Shown here piece after piece: positions 25,532 to 34,201 of a DNA stretch of 64,000 bases. The DNA lies in assembly GCA_026931725.1 (NCBI GenBank), contig JAIXLE010000147.1, positions 32,528 to 96,527 of the forward strand. Reading direction: 5' to 3'. The stretch is from Bacteroidales bacterium. GTDB taxonomy: Bacteria > Planctomycetota > Planctomycetia > Gemmatales > Gemmataceae. Under the pieces are notes generated by a model. It saw nothing but the letters and a program-made list of their open reading frames with translations. It had not been told where the DNA came from and did not search any database. The translations under genes and the position numbers were made by a program. Numbering within the stretch: position 1 is the stretch's first letter; each line of letters starts with the position of its first letter.

Positions 25532-26728
25532 ATGGCAGAACGTCGCATCGGGTTATGGCTCATCGGAGCGTTCGGAGGAGTGGGAGGAACCACGGCTCTG
25601 GGTTTGGCGGCTTTGGCCCAAGGGCGGGCTTCCACGAATGGCCTCGTGACCGCGTTACCGCAGTTCGCGGATGTCCCATTCGATTCCTTCGATGCGTTCG
25701 TCATCGGCGGGCACGACATTCGGCAATCGTCGTTGACCCGCAGCGTTGCCGAGTTGCACACACGGTCCAATGTGTTCAGCGAAAATCTGATTCGAGAGTG
25801 TAGCCCGCTTCTGGATGCGTGGTCGCAGAATGTCCGGCCTGGAGTCGTATACCGCCCCGATGCCGTGACCGCGGCGATGGCGGATCGGCCCGATCTGCGA
25901 CCAGCAGCGACACCCCGCGAAGCCATCGAACGGATTCGCGCGGACTTACGCGCATTCCAAAAAGCTCATCAACTGGATCAGATCGTTGTAGCGAACGTCG
26001 CCTCGACAGAGCCGCCGTTTGACTTGAATGAGGAACATCAAAACCTGGATGCGCTCGTCGCGGCTCTGGACCGGAGTACTCCAGCGGCGTTGCCGGTCAG
26101 CAGCCAGTATGCCTTTGCTGCCCTGGATGCCGGGTTTGCTTACCTCAATCTCACGCCTTCACGCGGAGCCAGTCTGCCCGCTTTGCAGGAACTGGCCCGC
26201 AAGCGAAAAGTGCCGCACGCCGGGCAAGACCTGAAAACCGGCGAGACACTCCTGAAATCCACGCTCGCCCCGATGTTCGCCCATCGCAATCTGAAGATTC
26301 TGAGTTGGGTTGGTCACAACATTCTCGGCAACCGTGACGGACAGGTACTCAACGACCCGCACAACAAAGCCTCCAAAATCCGCACCAAGGATGCTTTGCT
26401 CGCGGAGTTACTCGGCTATCGGCCGCAATCTCTGGTGTCCATCGAGTACATCGAATCCCTCGACGACTGGAAAACGGCCTGGGATCATATCCATTTCGAG
26501 GGGTTCCTCGGCACGAAAATGACCATGCAACTCACCTGGCAAGGTTGTGACTCGGTCCTCGCCGCCCCGCTGGTGATCGACCTGGCCCGGTTGTTGGCAT
26601 TGGCGCAACGGCGTGGGGAAGCCGGTTCCGTACCCGCACTCGCCAGTTTCTTCAAAAGCCCCATCGGCGTACCCGAACACGATTTTGGCCGACAGTTCGA
26701 TCTACTGGTAAAGTATCTGTCGATCTGA
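25532..26728 (+). CDS. ino1: Inositol-3-phosphate synthase
   Basis: This NAD-dependent enzyme turns glucose-6-phosphate into 1D-myo-inositol-3-phosphate. Start chosen at the ATG giving MAERRIGLWLIGAFGGVGGTT; that segment is the Rossmann dinucleotide loop. Further family features are PHAGQDLKTGETLLKSTLAPMF (active-site Lys region), LSWVGHNILGNRDGQVL and IEYIESLDDWKTAWDHIHFEG. At 398 aa it is the normal prokaryotic length. A TIM-barrel isomerase gene follows 22 nt downstream, probably in the same transcript. Confidence 0.9.
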   Translation: MAERRIGLWLIGAFGGVGGTTALGLAALAQGRASTNGLVTALPQFADVPFDSFDAFVIGGHDIRQSSLTRSVAELHTRSNVFSENLIRECSPLLDAWSQNVRPGVVYRPDAVTAAMADRPDLRPAATPREAIERIRADLRAFQKAHQLDQIVVANVASTEPPFDLNEEHQNLDALVAALDRSTPAALPVSSQYAFAALDAGFAYLNLTPSRGASLPALQELARKRKVPHAGQDLKTGETLLKSTLAPMFAHRNLKILSWVGHNILGNRDGQVLNDPHNKASKIRTKDALLAELLGYRPQSLVSIEYIESLDDWKTAWDHIHFEGFLGTKMTMQLTWQGCDSVLAAPLVIDLARLLALAQRRGEAGSVPALASFFKSPIGVPEHDFGRQFDLLVKYLSI

Positions 26729-26750
26729 TCGACCAAAACGAGGATAGACC

Positions 26751-27608
26751 ATGAAGCTCGCTTTCAGCACGAATGCCTACCTCCACCACAGTTTCGCCGA
26801 AACGTGCCGTCGGCTCGCCGGAATCGGGTATCGTGGTGTGGAAGTGATGGCGGATGTGCCACACGCTTGGCCCGCGTATCTGTTGCCGGAACAGAAAGCG
26901 GCGATCCGTCAAACCCTGGCGGATCATCGGTTAGCGGTGTCGAATGTCAACGCCTTCATGATGCATGCGGTCAACGATTCTCGGCAAAAATACTGGCATC
27001 CGTCTTGGATCGAACCGGACCCGCACTACCGCCAAATTCGTATCGACCACACCATCCGCGCGTTGTCGCTGGCGCAAGAGATCGGAGCGACTTGCATCAC
27101 CACCGAGCCGGGTGGGCCGCTTGAAGGCCGACCGTGGGGGGAGTGCTTACAACTGTTCGTGGAAATGCTCCAGCCGGTCGTCAAACATGCCGAGCAAGTG
27201 GGGGTGAAACTCTTAATCGAACCGGAACCGGATCTGCTGCTGGAAACCGCGGATCAGTACCTGGAATTCACCCGGCACATCTCCTCACCCGCACTGGGGT
27301 TGAACTTCGACATTGGCCATTTCTTCTGCGTCAAGGACGATCCGGCCGCGACAGTCCATCGGTTGAAAGATCATATTCAACACGTTCACCTGGAAGACAT
27401 CGCGGATACGCGGGTTCACCACCACCTGATCCCCGGTGAAGGGGTCATCGACTTCGGCGCGACTCTGACCGCCTTGCAAGAAATCGGTTACAAGGACTGG
27501 GTCACGATTGAGTTGTACACCTGCCACGAGAACCCTGACCAAGCCGCACGGTTGGCCCGCGAACGGGTGACGAAAATTGCCGCTCAGGCGGGTGTCGATC
27601 TGGCCTGA
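26751..27608 (+). CDS. Sugar phosphate isomerase/epimerase (xylose-isomerase-like TIM barrel)
   Basis: This 285-aa protein is a single AP-endonuclease-2-like TIM barrel, a fold used by many isomerases and epimerases acting on sugars, inositols and keto-acids. Likely metal ligands are Glu in LLIEPEPDLLLE, Asp and His in LNFDIGHFFC, His in HVHLEDIA and Glu in WVTIELYTC. It lies 22 nt after inositol-3-phosphate synthase. An inositol-related substrate is plausible but not shown by the sequence. Confidence 0.85.
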   Translation: MKLAFSTNAYLHHSFAETCRRLAGIGYRGVEVMADVPHAWPAYLLPEQKAAIRQTLADHRLAVSNVNAFMMHAVNDSRQKYWHPSWIEPDPHYRQIRIDHTIRALSLAQEIGATCITTEPGGPLEGRPWGECLQLFVEMLQPVVKHAEQVGVKLLIEPEPDLLLETADQYLEFTRHISSPALGLNFDIGHFFCVKDDPAATVHRLKDHIQHVHLEDIADTRVHHHLIPGEGVIDFGATLTALQEIGYKDWVTIELYTCHENPDQAARLARERVTKIAAQAGVDLA

Positions 27609-27695
27609 TCCGCTGCCCGAAGACCTGATTTTGACTATGCTAACAGGAGGCGGGGAAGGTATCCCGCCGGTCCTTTCCCGCCGGGACTTTTCCTC

Positions 27696-28478
27696 ATGCG
27701 CATCTTGCTGACCAACGACGATGGCATTTACGCCCCCGGTTTGCGTGCCCTGCGCAAAGAATTACTCCCCCTCGGCAATGTTACAGTTGTCGCACCCGCC
27801 ACGGAGCAGAGCGCGGCAGGACACTCGGTCACGCTGCTGCACCCGTTGCTCGTGACGGAAGTGTACGAGGACGAAACCACGGACCCACACAAGTTCATCG
27901 GTTGGGCGGTGGAAGGGCGACCGGCGGACTGCGTGAAACTGGCCCTGCTGGAATTGTTGCCGGACCCGCCGGATGTGATTATCTCCGGGTTGAATGCGGG
28001 GTCCAACGCGGGAATCAACGTCCTGTATTCCGGGACCGTCGCCGCCGCGATTGAAGGTGCGTTCTATCGACGCACCGCGATTGCTTGCTCATTAGAATAC
28101 GATAAGAAGATCACGGATTGGCCCGCCGCGGCACGGTATGCCCGTCAGGTCGTCGAGCAGATTCTGGCCCGCAAGCCTGAGACGGGGAGTTTGTTCAATG
28201 TCAACATCCCCGTACTGGAACATGGTCCGATTCGCGGCATCCGTGTCGTCCCGCAGAACGTGACACCCTACACGGAAGCGTATGACCGCCGCATCAACCC
28301 GCGTGGCCGCACCTATTTCTGGAGTGGAACGGACTTCCATTGCCCAGAACCGCAACCCAACACGGATGTCGCCGCGTTGAACGAACAGTTCATCACCGTC
28401 ACGCCGTTACAGTTCGACATGACCGACCACGTCCACCTCGCGGCGATGCGGGAATGGAACTGGAAGCTCGGCGGTTAA
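27696..28478 (+). CDS. surE: 5'/3'-nucleotidase SurE
   Basis: SurE dephosphorylates nucleoside monophosphates and is linked to stationary-phase survival. The 260-aa protein starts MRILLTNDDGIYAPGL with the metal-binding Asp pair at 8-9. It contains VVAPATEQSAAGHSVTL, the SGLNAGSNAGINVLYSGTVAAA core with the metal-binding Asn and Ser, and the usual C-terminal extension. All catalytic positions look intact. Confidence 0.95.
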   Translation: MRILLTNDDGIYAPGLRALRKELLPLGNVTVVAPATEQSAAGHSVTLLHPLLVTEVYEDETTDPHKFIGWAVEGRPADCVKLALLELLPDPPDVIISGLNAGSNAGINVLYSGTVAAAIEGAFYRRTAIACSLEYDKKITDWPAAARYARQVVEQILARKPETGSLFNVNIPVLEHGPIRGIRVVPQNVTPYTEAYDRRINPRGRTYFWSGTDFHCPEPQPNTDVAALNEQFITVTPLQFDMTDHVHLAAMREWNWKLGG

Positions 28479-28550
28479 CCGCAATGGAAAACCATCTCCC
28501 CCCCAGAATCAGGAGAGGGAGAATGCATCCGACTGGCATTCCGCGTCGTC

Positions 28551-31500
28551 TCAATCCTCGAATCGCACGAGCAGATCACCCGCTTCGACCTGAGTGCCCG
28601 CGCGGGCGACCACCTCAGCCACGCGGCCTGCTCGTTCGGCGTGCAGGGTCGTTTCCATCTTCATGGCTTCGAGCGTCAGAAGTTTTTGACCTGCGGCGAC
28701 CTGCTCACCGACCCCCACGGCCACGGCCACCACCGCGCCGGGCATCGGGGCCGCGATGTGGAGCGGATTACCCGGTTCCGCCTTGGGGCGAACCGGGCCG
28801 GTGCCGCCACCCAGAGATTGATCCTCCACCAGGACATCACGCGGTTGGCCGTTCAGTTCAAAGAACACGAGCCGCTTACCGTCCTCATGCGGATCGCCGA
28901 TCGTTTGGAACTTGATAATCAGTGTTTTGCCGGGTTCGATTTCGACACTGATTTCCTCACCGGGCTGCATTCCATAAAAGAACGCGGTTGTCGGCAAGGC
29001 AGACACATCCGAATACCGTGCCTGATGATTGGCAAAATCCGTGAACACCTTGGGATACAAGAGATACGACCATACATCCTGATCTGATGGCGAACGACGC
29101 AGCAACTCGGTCAATTTCGCACGGGCGGCCGCGATGTCCGCTGGCGGTAGACTGGCCCCCGCACGCTCCGTGAGGGGTGTTCGGCCACGGAGAATCCGCT
29201 TTTGCAACTCGGGCGGGAACCCACCTGGCGGCTGGCCGAGTTTCCCTTCAAAGAACTCGATGACCGATTCCGGGAAGGCAATTTCGCGGGACGAATCCAG
29301 TACATCAGCCGGAGTCAGGCCATTCGCCAGCATGAACAGGGCCATATCCCCGACGACTTTGGATGTCGGCGTGACTTTGACAATGTCGCCGAAGAGTTGG
29401 TTGACGGCCGCGTACATCTGGCAAACATCGGGCCAGCGATCCCCCAAGCCGAGCGATTTCGCCTGCTGCATCAAGTTCGTCGCCTGACCGCCGGGCATTT
29501 CGTGCAAGTACACATCTGCCGAACTGGACAGTTGCCCCGCCTCGAACGGGGCATACGAACGCCGCACCTGTTCCCAATAGAATGCGGTTTCTTGCAATTC
29601 CTCGAAACGGAGCCCGGTGTCACGGTCGGTACGCCGCACGGATTCAACCAATGTGTTCAGGCTGGGCTGAGCCGTGCCGCCGGACAACGGAGCGAAGGCA
29701 CAATCCACGATGTCGATCCCTTCCTCGGCGGCAAGGAGGTAACTGGCAATCTGTCCGCCCGCGGCATCGTGAGTGTGGAAGTGAATCGGCACGTCGATTT
29801 CTTGCCGGAGTGCCCGCACGAGTGTTCGCGCGGCATGAGGTTTGAGCAGTCCGGCCATGTCCTTGATGGCCAGAATGTGCGTCCCGTGTTTGACCAACTC
29901 TTTCGCCAAATCGACGTAGTATTTCAGAGAATACTTGTCCCGTTTGGGGTCGAGAATGTCGCCCGTGTAACAGATGGACGCTTCACAGACTGCATTGGTG
30001 GCGAGAACCGCATCCATCCCAAGACGGAGGTTCGGCATCCAGTTGTTGGCATCGAAGACGCGGAACAAGTCCATCCCGGCGGCAGCGGCATCCTTCACGA
30101 AGCCGTAGACGACGTTATCCGGGTAGTTCGAGTAGCCGACCGCGTTAGCAGCGCGGAGCAGCATTTGGAAGATGATGTTCGGAATGCGTTCCCGCAACTG
30201 AGTGAGTCGGTCCCACGGGTCTTCTTTCAGGAATCGCATCGCGGAATCGAAAGTCGCCCCGCCCCACATTTCGAGTGAGAACAGGTCCGCGTGACGGTGC
30301 GCATATGTCGGGGCGATCGCCAGCATGTCGTAGGTCCGCATCCGGGTCGCCAGCAGCGACTGGTGCGCATCTCGCATGGTGGTATCGGTAATGAGCAGTT
30401 TCTTCTGTTCCCGCACCCACTGGGCAAATCCCTGGGGGCCGCGTTCGCGCAGGACATCCCGGCTGCCGCGTGGCAAATCGGCGCGCGACACGGCGGGTTG
30501 CCCCACACGTCTCGGGCTGGCATCCGTCAGTGCGCCCATGTCCGGTCGCGGTTTGCCTTTGACTTCGGGGTGGCCGTTGACGATGATCTCGGCCAGATAG
30601 GCCAGCAATTTGGTCGCGCGGTCTTGGCGAGCGGGCAGGTCAAACAGGGCTGGGGTTTCATCCAGGAATCGCGTCGTCACCTCACCAGCCAGGAAATCGG
30701 GATGATGGACGAGGTTCAACAGGAACGGGATGTTCGTTTTCACGCCCCGGATGCGGAACTCTTGCAAGGCCCGTTCCATCCGCCTGGACGCATCGTCGAA
30801 GCGAATCCCCTTGGCGGTCACTTTCACCAGTAGGGAATCATAAAACGGTGTGATGACGGCTCCACCGAACGCGGTGCCGCCATCCAGGCGAATACCAGGA
30901 CCACCCGAGGAGCGATACGCGGAGAGTCGACCGTAATCCGGGACGAATCCGTTGGCGGGGTCTTCTGTCGTCACCCGGCACTGGATGGCGTAGCCGTGCG
31001 TCGTGATCGCGGCCTGATCGCCGAGTCCGACTTCTGGGTCGGAGAGCTTCGCTCCGCCAGCAATCAGAATCTGCGAACGCACCAGATCGTACCCGGTTAC
31101 TTCCTCGGTCACAGTGTGTTCGACCTGGATGCGCGGATTCACTTCAATGAAGTAAAACCGCCCAGCATCGACATCGACCAGAAATTCCACGGTGCCCGCG
31201 TTATCCAGCCCGACCGCGTTGCCGACCGCGAGCGCGGCCTCCAGAATCCCCGCACGGAGTTGAGGATTCAGGTTCGGCGCGGGAGCCAGTTCCACCACCT
31301 TTTGGTGACGACGTTGGACGGAGCAGTCCCGTTCAAACAAATGCACCAACCCGCCGTGCCGATCGCCGAGGAGTTGCACTTCGATATGCTTGGCTCGCTC
31401 GACGAACTTTTCGAGGAAAACATCCGCCACGCCGAACGCTTGCCCGGCTTCCCGCCCCGCGGATTCGATGGCCGCCGCGAGTTTACTGGGCTCACGAACA

Positions 31501-32033
31501 ACCCGCATCCCCCGGCCGCCGCCGCCCATCGCCGCCTTGACGATCACCGGATAGCCGAGCGATTCCGCGAGTTGGGCCGCTTCTTCTGGGGACGCAACGG
31601 GACGATCTCCACCGGAAAGGATGGGCACGTTCGCCTTCTGGGCAATGCCACGGGCCGTCACCTTGTCGCCGAGTTGCCCCAGAATCTCCGGTTTCGGGCC
31701 GATGAAGGTGATCCCCGCTTGCTGGCAGGCGCGTGCGAAGTCCGCATTCTCGGAGAGGAAGCCGTAACCAGGGTGAATCGCATCGACTCCGGCTTCTCGC
31801 GCCAGCGAGACGATACCGGGGATGTCGAGGTAAGCGCGAATCGGTTCGCCCGGCTTCCCGACCCGGTAGGCTTCATCGGCCTTGAAGCGGTGCAGCGCGA
31901 AGCGGTCTTCGTGCGAGTATATCGCTACGGTGCGGATACCGAGTTCGTGGGCCGACCGGCACACACGGATGGCGATTTCACTGCGGTTCGCCACGAGCAG
32001 TTTCTGAAAGGGAGCGGCGGGGGATTCCGGCAT
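28551..32033 (-). CDS. pyc: Pyruvate carboxylase (single-chain)
   Basis: This biotin enzyme makes oxaloacetate from pyruvate, bicarbonate and ATP. The 1,160-aa chain carries all parts. The biotin carboxylase domain (about 1-460) has MGGGGRGMRVV and EFLVDVDAGRFYFIEVNPRIQVEHTVTEE, written in part. The carboxyltransferase domain (about 540-1000) has ITDTTMRDAHQSLLATR and metal-binding FHTHDAAGG. The C-terminal biotinyl domain has the acceptor lysine in LEAMKMETTL. Length is normal for the alpha4 form. It stands alone on the minus strand; a stem-loop at 32145-32172 separates it from DUF1573 upstream. Confidence 0.97.
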   Translation of the reverse strand: MPESPAAPFQKLLVANRSEIAIRVCRSAHELGIRTVAIYSHEDRFALHRFKADEAYRVGKPGEPIRAYLDIPGIVSLAREAGVDAIHPGYGFLSENADFARACQQAGITFIGPKPEILGQLGDKVTARGIAQKANVPILSGGDRPVASPEEAAQLAESLGYPVIVKAAMGGGGRGMRVVREPSKLAAAIESAGREAGQAFGVADVFLEKFVERAKHIEVQLLGDRHGGLVHLFERDCSVQRRHQKVVELAPAPNLNPQLRAGILEAALAVGNAVGLDNAGTVEFLVDVDAGRFYFIEVNPRIQVEHTVTEEVTGYDLVRSQILIAGGAKLSDPEVGLGDQAAITTHGYAIQCRVTTEDPANGFVPDYGRLSAYRSSGGPGIRLDGGTAFGGAVITPFYDSLLVKVTAKGIRFDDASRRMERALQEFRIRGVKTNIPFLLNLVHHPDFLAGEVTTRFLDETPALFDLPARQDRATKLLAYLAEIIVNGHPEVKGKPRPDMGALTDASPRRVGQPAVSRADLPRGSRDVLRERGPQGFAQWVREQKKLLITDTTMRDAHQSLLATRMRTYDMLAIAPTYAHRHADLFSLEMWGGATFDSAMRFLKEDPWDRLTQLRERIPNIIFQMLLRAANAVGYSNYPDNVVYGFVKDAAAAGMDLFRVFDANNWMPNLRLGMDAVLATNAVCEASICYTGDILDPKRDKYSLKYYVDLAKELVKHGTHILAIKDMAGLLKPHAARTLVRALRQEIDVPIHFHTHDAAGGQIASYLLAAEEGIDIVDCAFAPLSGGTAQPSLNTLVESVRRTDRDTGLRFEELQETAFYWEQVRRSYAPFEAGQLSSSADVYLHEMPGGQATNLMQQAKSLGLGDRWPDVCQMYAAVNQLFGDIVKVTPTSKVVGDMALFMLANGLTPADVLDSSREIAFPESVIEFFEGKLGQPPGGFPPELQKRILRGRTPLTERAGASLPPADIAAARAKLTELLRRSPSDQDVWSYLLYPKVFTDFANHQARYSDVSALPTTAFFYGMQPGEEISVEIEPGKTLIIKFQTIGDPHEDGKRLVFFELNGQPRDVLVEDQSLGGGTGPVRPKAEPGNPLHIAAPMPGAVVAVAVGVGEQVAAGQKLLTLEAMKMETTLHAERAGRVAEVVARAGTQVEAGDLLVRFED

Positions 32034-32144
32034 AACCTGTCACACCTTGGGTTCAACCAACGACGGGATGATATGGAAGTCAACCGCTCTCGCAAAGACG
32101 GTGAAGAGTATCCTACGAAAATCAGGAAGCGACGTTCAACGCAA

Positions 32145-32172
32145 CAGCCCGTGGGCGCGGGACCACGGGCTG
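32145..32172 (-). terminator. Stem-loop after the DUF1573 gene
   Basis: A perfect 10-bp stem (CAGCCCGTGG / CCACGGGCTG) with an 8-nt loop lies 30 nt past the DUF1573 stop. No T-run follows on the minus strand, so it is not a classic intrinsic terminator. Confidence 0.6.
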
Positions 32173-32202
32173 AGAGAAGATCGTTAATTTCAATACAATC
32201 CC

Positions 32203-33186
32203 TTACTGCGCAACATGCGCTTTTACCGGCACGGTCACTTGTGGCTGCTCCTTGTGATCGGTGCTGACGACGAGTTGCCGAGCCAGCGTGCCCGAGGTTC
32301 CAGGGGTGAGCGTAATCGTGACAATGTGAACCGGACGCAGCCCGTCGGAATCCGGGGTCACGGTGATACCGTTTTCCGCACCCTTGACACCCGTGATCCG
32401 AAATGGGGCGCTCCCCTGCATGATGACGCGCTGTTCCGTTTTCGCGCCGACCCGCACGTCACCAAAGTTCAGCACCGGCGGGTTCAGAGCAATCGGAGTG
32501 ACGACGTTGACCGTAACCGGAATGCGGAGCCGCTCGATGCCCGGCGTGCTGGTGGTCAACCAGATGTCGGCGGTCCAGTTCCCGACCGGACAATCCGGGT
32601 CCAGCGCCGCGTGGATATCGTAGGTGACTTGGCTTCCCTGACGCAGCGGTTCCGAAATCGTGGGTTTGATGTAGGCTCCCGTGCTGGTGGCAGCGGAAAT
32701 GGTCCAGTTCGGGTCACTGTAGAACGTGATCCGCACGGACGTTTTCCCTCCCTGCCCCTTACGAACCGTGCCGAAAGCCAGGGTTTCGGGTGTCATCACC
32801 AGATCGTCTCGGGCAATGGCCGAGACACGCAGTTGGACTTCTTCTAACTGAGGAGCGAGGAAGGGCACATAAACCGTGACTGTCCGCGTGACCCCAGCGG
32901 TCGGAATGCGGCGGGTGTCCATCTGCGCGACAACAGCCGTGGTTTCTCCAGCCGCCAGTTGTGACTTAATCACGGAAGCCGAGACACAGCCACACGAAAC
33001 CCGTGGCGTGCCAATCGTGATGGGTTGTCCGCTCGAATTCGTCAGCAGAAAGTAATGCACGAGAATCGGCCCGCGTGGCGTGGTGCCGAAATCTTTGGTG
33101 CTTTCGGAGAAATAATCCTGGGCACCTGCCTGGATTGTTCCCACACTAAGGCCGAGGATCGCAAAGGATAATATCAATCGTTGCAT
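32203..33186 (-). CDS. Secreted DUF1573 domain protein
   Basis: This 327-aa protein has a signal peptide (MQRLILSFAILGLSVGTIQAGA) followed by three immunoglobulin-like beta-sandwich units. The first is the DUF1573 domain, with KDFGTTPRGPILVHYFLLTN and the hallmark VSCGCVSA. The later two repeat the same spacing (LAFGTVRKGQGGKTSVRITF; LNFGDVRVGAKTEQRVIM). Such proteins are exported and common in Bacteroidetes and planctomycetes; no biochemical role is established. It has its own stem-loop 3' end. Confidence 0.88.
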   Translation of the reverse strand: MQRLILSFAILGLSVGTIQAGAQDYFSESTKDFGTTPRGPILVHYFLLTNSSGQPITIGTPRVSCGCVSASVIKSQLAAGETTAVVAQMDTRRIPTAGVTRTVTVYVPFLAPQLEEVQLRVSAIARDDLVMTPETLAFGTVRKGQGGKTSVRITFYSDPNWTISAATSTGAYIKPTISEPLRQGSQVTYDIHAALDPDCPVGNWTADIWLTTSTPGIERLRIPVTVNVVTPIALNPPVLNFGDVRVGAKTEQRVIMQGSAPFRITGVKGAENGITVTPDSDGLRPVHIVTITLTPGTSGTLARQLVVSTDHKEQPQVTVPVKAHVAQ

Positions 33187-33404
33187 GGCCCGTTACTCCT
33201 TGTGGCTTCCCGACAGCCCCTGCCGGCGCGCCAACATCAGGTCACAGTAAGTATTCGCCCATATTCCGACGAAACCGCTATCAAAATGGTGCAGTTTCTC
33301 GCGTCTCTCTGAGACTCCGATGGACAAGTCGTGCGGATTCCACACAATCCGTGTGCTCCGAACAGCTTCTCGCGTTCAGGCTCACACGGATTTACCTGGG
33401 CGTG

Positions 33405-34166
33405 TTATCTGTGAGCGAGAACCGCGAGCCGAACTTGCGCGGCACCGGCACGACGAAGTACCCCCGCAACGGCATCGGCTGTCGATCCCGTCGTTAAAAC
33501 ATCGTCGATCAGGAGAACCCGCAAACCGTGTACCGCCTGTGGCCGCACCACACGAAAAGCGTCGCGGACATTCTCACGGCGTTCCGTGCGCGAACGCAAC
33601 CGCTGCGCAGAAGTGGAACGTACTCGCCGCACGATGTCCGACCGCACGGGTAAGCCCAGGACCGAACCGATCCCCTCGGCCAGCGCCGCCGATTGATTGT
33701 ATCCCCGCACCCACCGCCGCCGCCAAAATAACGGAATCGGAATCAGGATTTGCGGTTCCCCCTGTTGCAGAATTTCCCGACGAGCCAAGGCCCATTCCCG
33801 ACCGAGTTGTTCGGCGAGGGTTTCCCCCGTGAGTTGCTTCATCCGCAGGATGGCGATTCGACGCAGACCCTCATACGGTCCGAGTCGCACCGCCGCCTCG
33901 AACTGGAATCGCTCATTCCGACAACGCAGGCAACCGTTGGTCGTGTCCGTGTGCGGGCCGATTGTGCTGGTGCAACGCGGACACGAGGCGTGTGTGTCAT
34001 TCAGAACCGCGTCATAACAGGTTGCACATAAACACGAGGAATTGTCGGAAGAATCCCATCCGCGATCGCAAACCAGACAGACTCGCGGCCAGATCAAATC
34101 AACCAATGCCGTAACGCACGGCATCACGACTTGCATCCAGGTTGACGGTTTGGGGGTGTCGCTCAT
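33405..34166 (-). CDS. comF: ComF family protein (phosphoribosyltransferase fold)
   Basis: ComF proteins take part in DNA uptake after transport in competent bacteria. The 253-aa protein has N-terminal Cys pairs that probably bind zinc (CLVCDRGW, CLCATC, CPRC, CLRC). The phosphoribosyltransferase domain has IPLFWRRRWVRGYNQSAALAE and the PRPP-binding loop LLIDDVLTTGSTADAV. The gene lies 35 nt downstream of a histidine kinase gene on the same strand. That spacing would allow co-transcription, but the pairing is probably incidental. Confidence 0.93.
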   Translation of the reverse strand: MSDTPKPSTWMQVVMPCVTALVDLIWPRVCLVCDRGWDSSDNSSCLCATCYDAVLNDTHASCPRCTSTIGPHTDTTNGCLRCRNERFQFEAAVRLGPYEGLRRIAILRMKQLTGETLAEQLGREWALARREILQQGEPQILIPIPLFWRRRWVRGYNQSAALAEGIGSVLGLPVRSDIVRRVRSTSAQRLRSRTERRENVRDAFRVVRPQAVHGLRVLLIDDVLTTGSTADAVAGVLRRAGAAQVRLAVLAHR

Positions 34167-34201
34167 GCGATCACCGACTTAAGGAGTCCGTCCCATCCGA
34201 T

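Noticed and set aside
24454..25803. A 449-codon open frame overlapping the GT87-like and inositol synthase genes
   Set aside because: It is on the same strand but out of frame with two genes that show clear hydrophobic and Rossmann patterns; its own peptide is Arg-rich and featureless.
23025..27608. An ebo-type (eustigmatophyte/bacterial operon) cluster
   Set aside because: A cyclase-family gene and a TIM-barrel isomerase are present, but the cyclase looks like true AroB, and EboA, UbiA-type EboC and EboF are missing.
30996..32267. A 423-codon open frame on the plus strand opposite pyruvate carboxylase
   Set aside because: It lies wholly antisense to a gene with clear biotin carboxylase motifs; its peptide is Arg/Gly/His-rich and fits no family. 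It is a shadow of GC-rich coding sequence.
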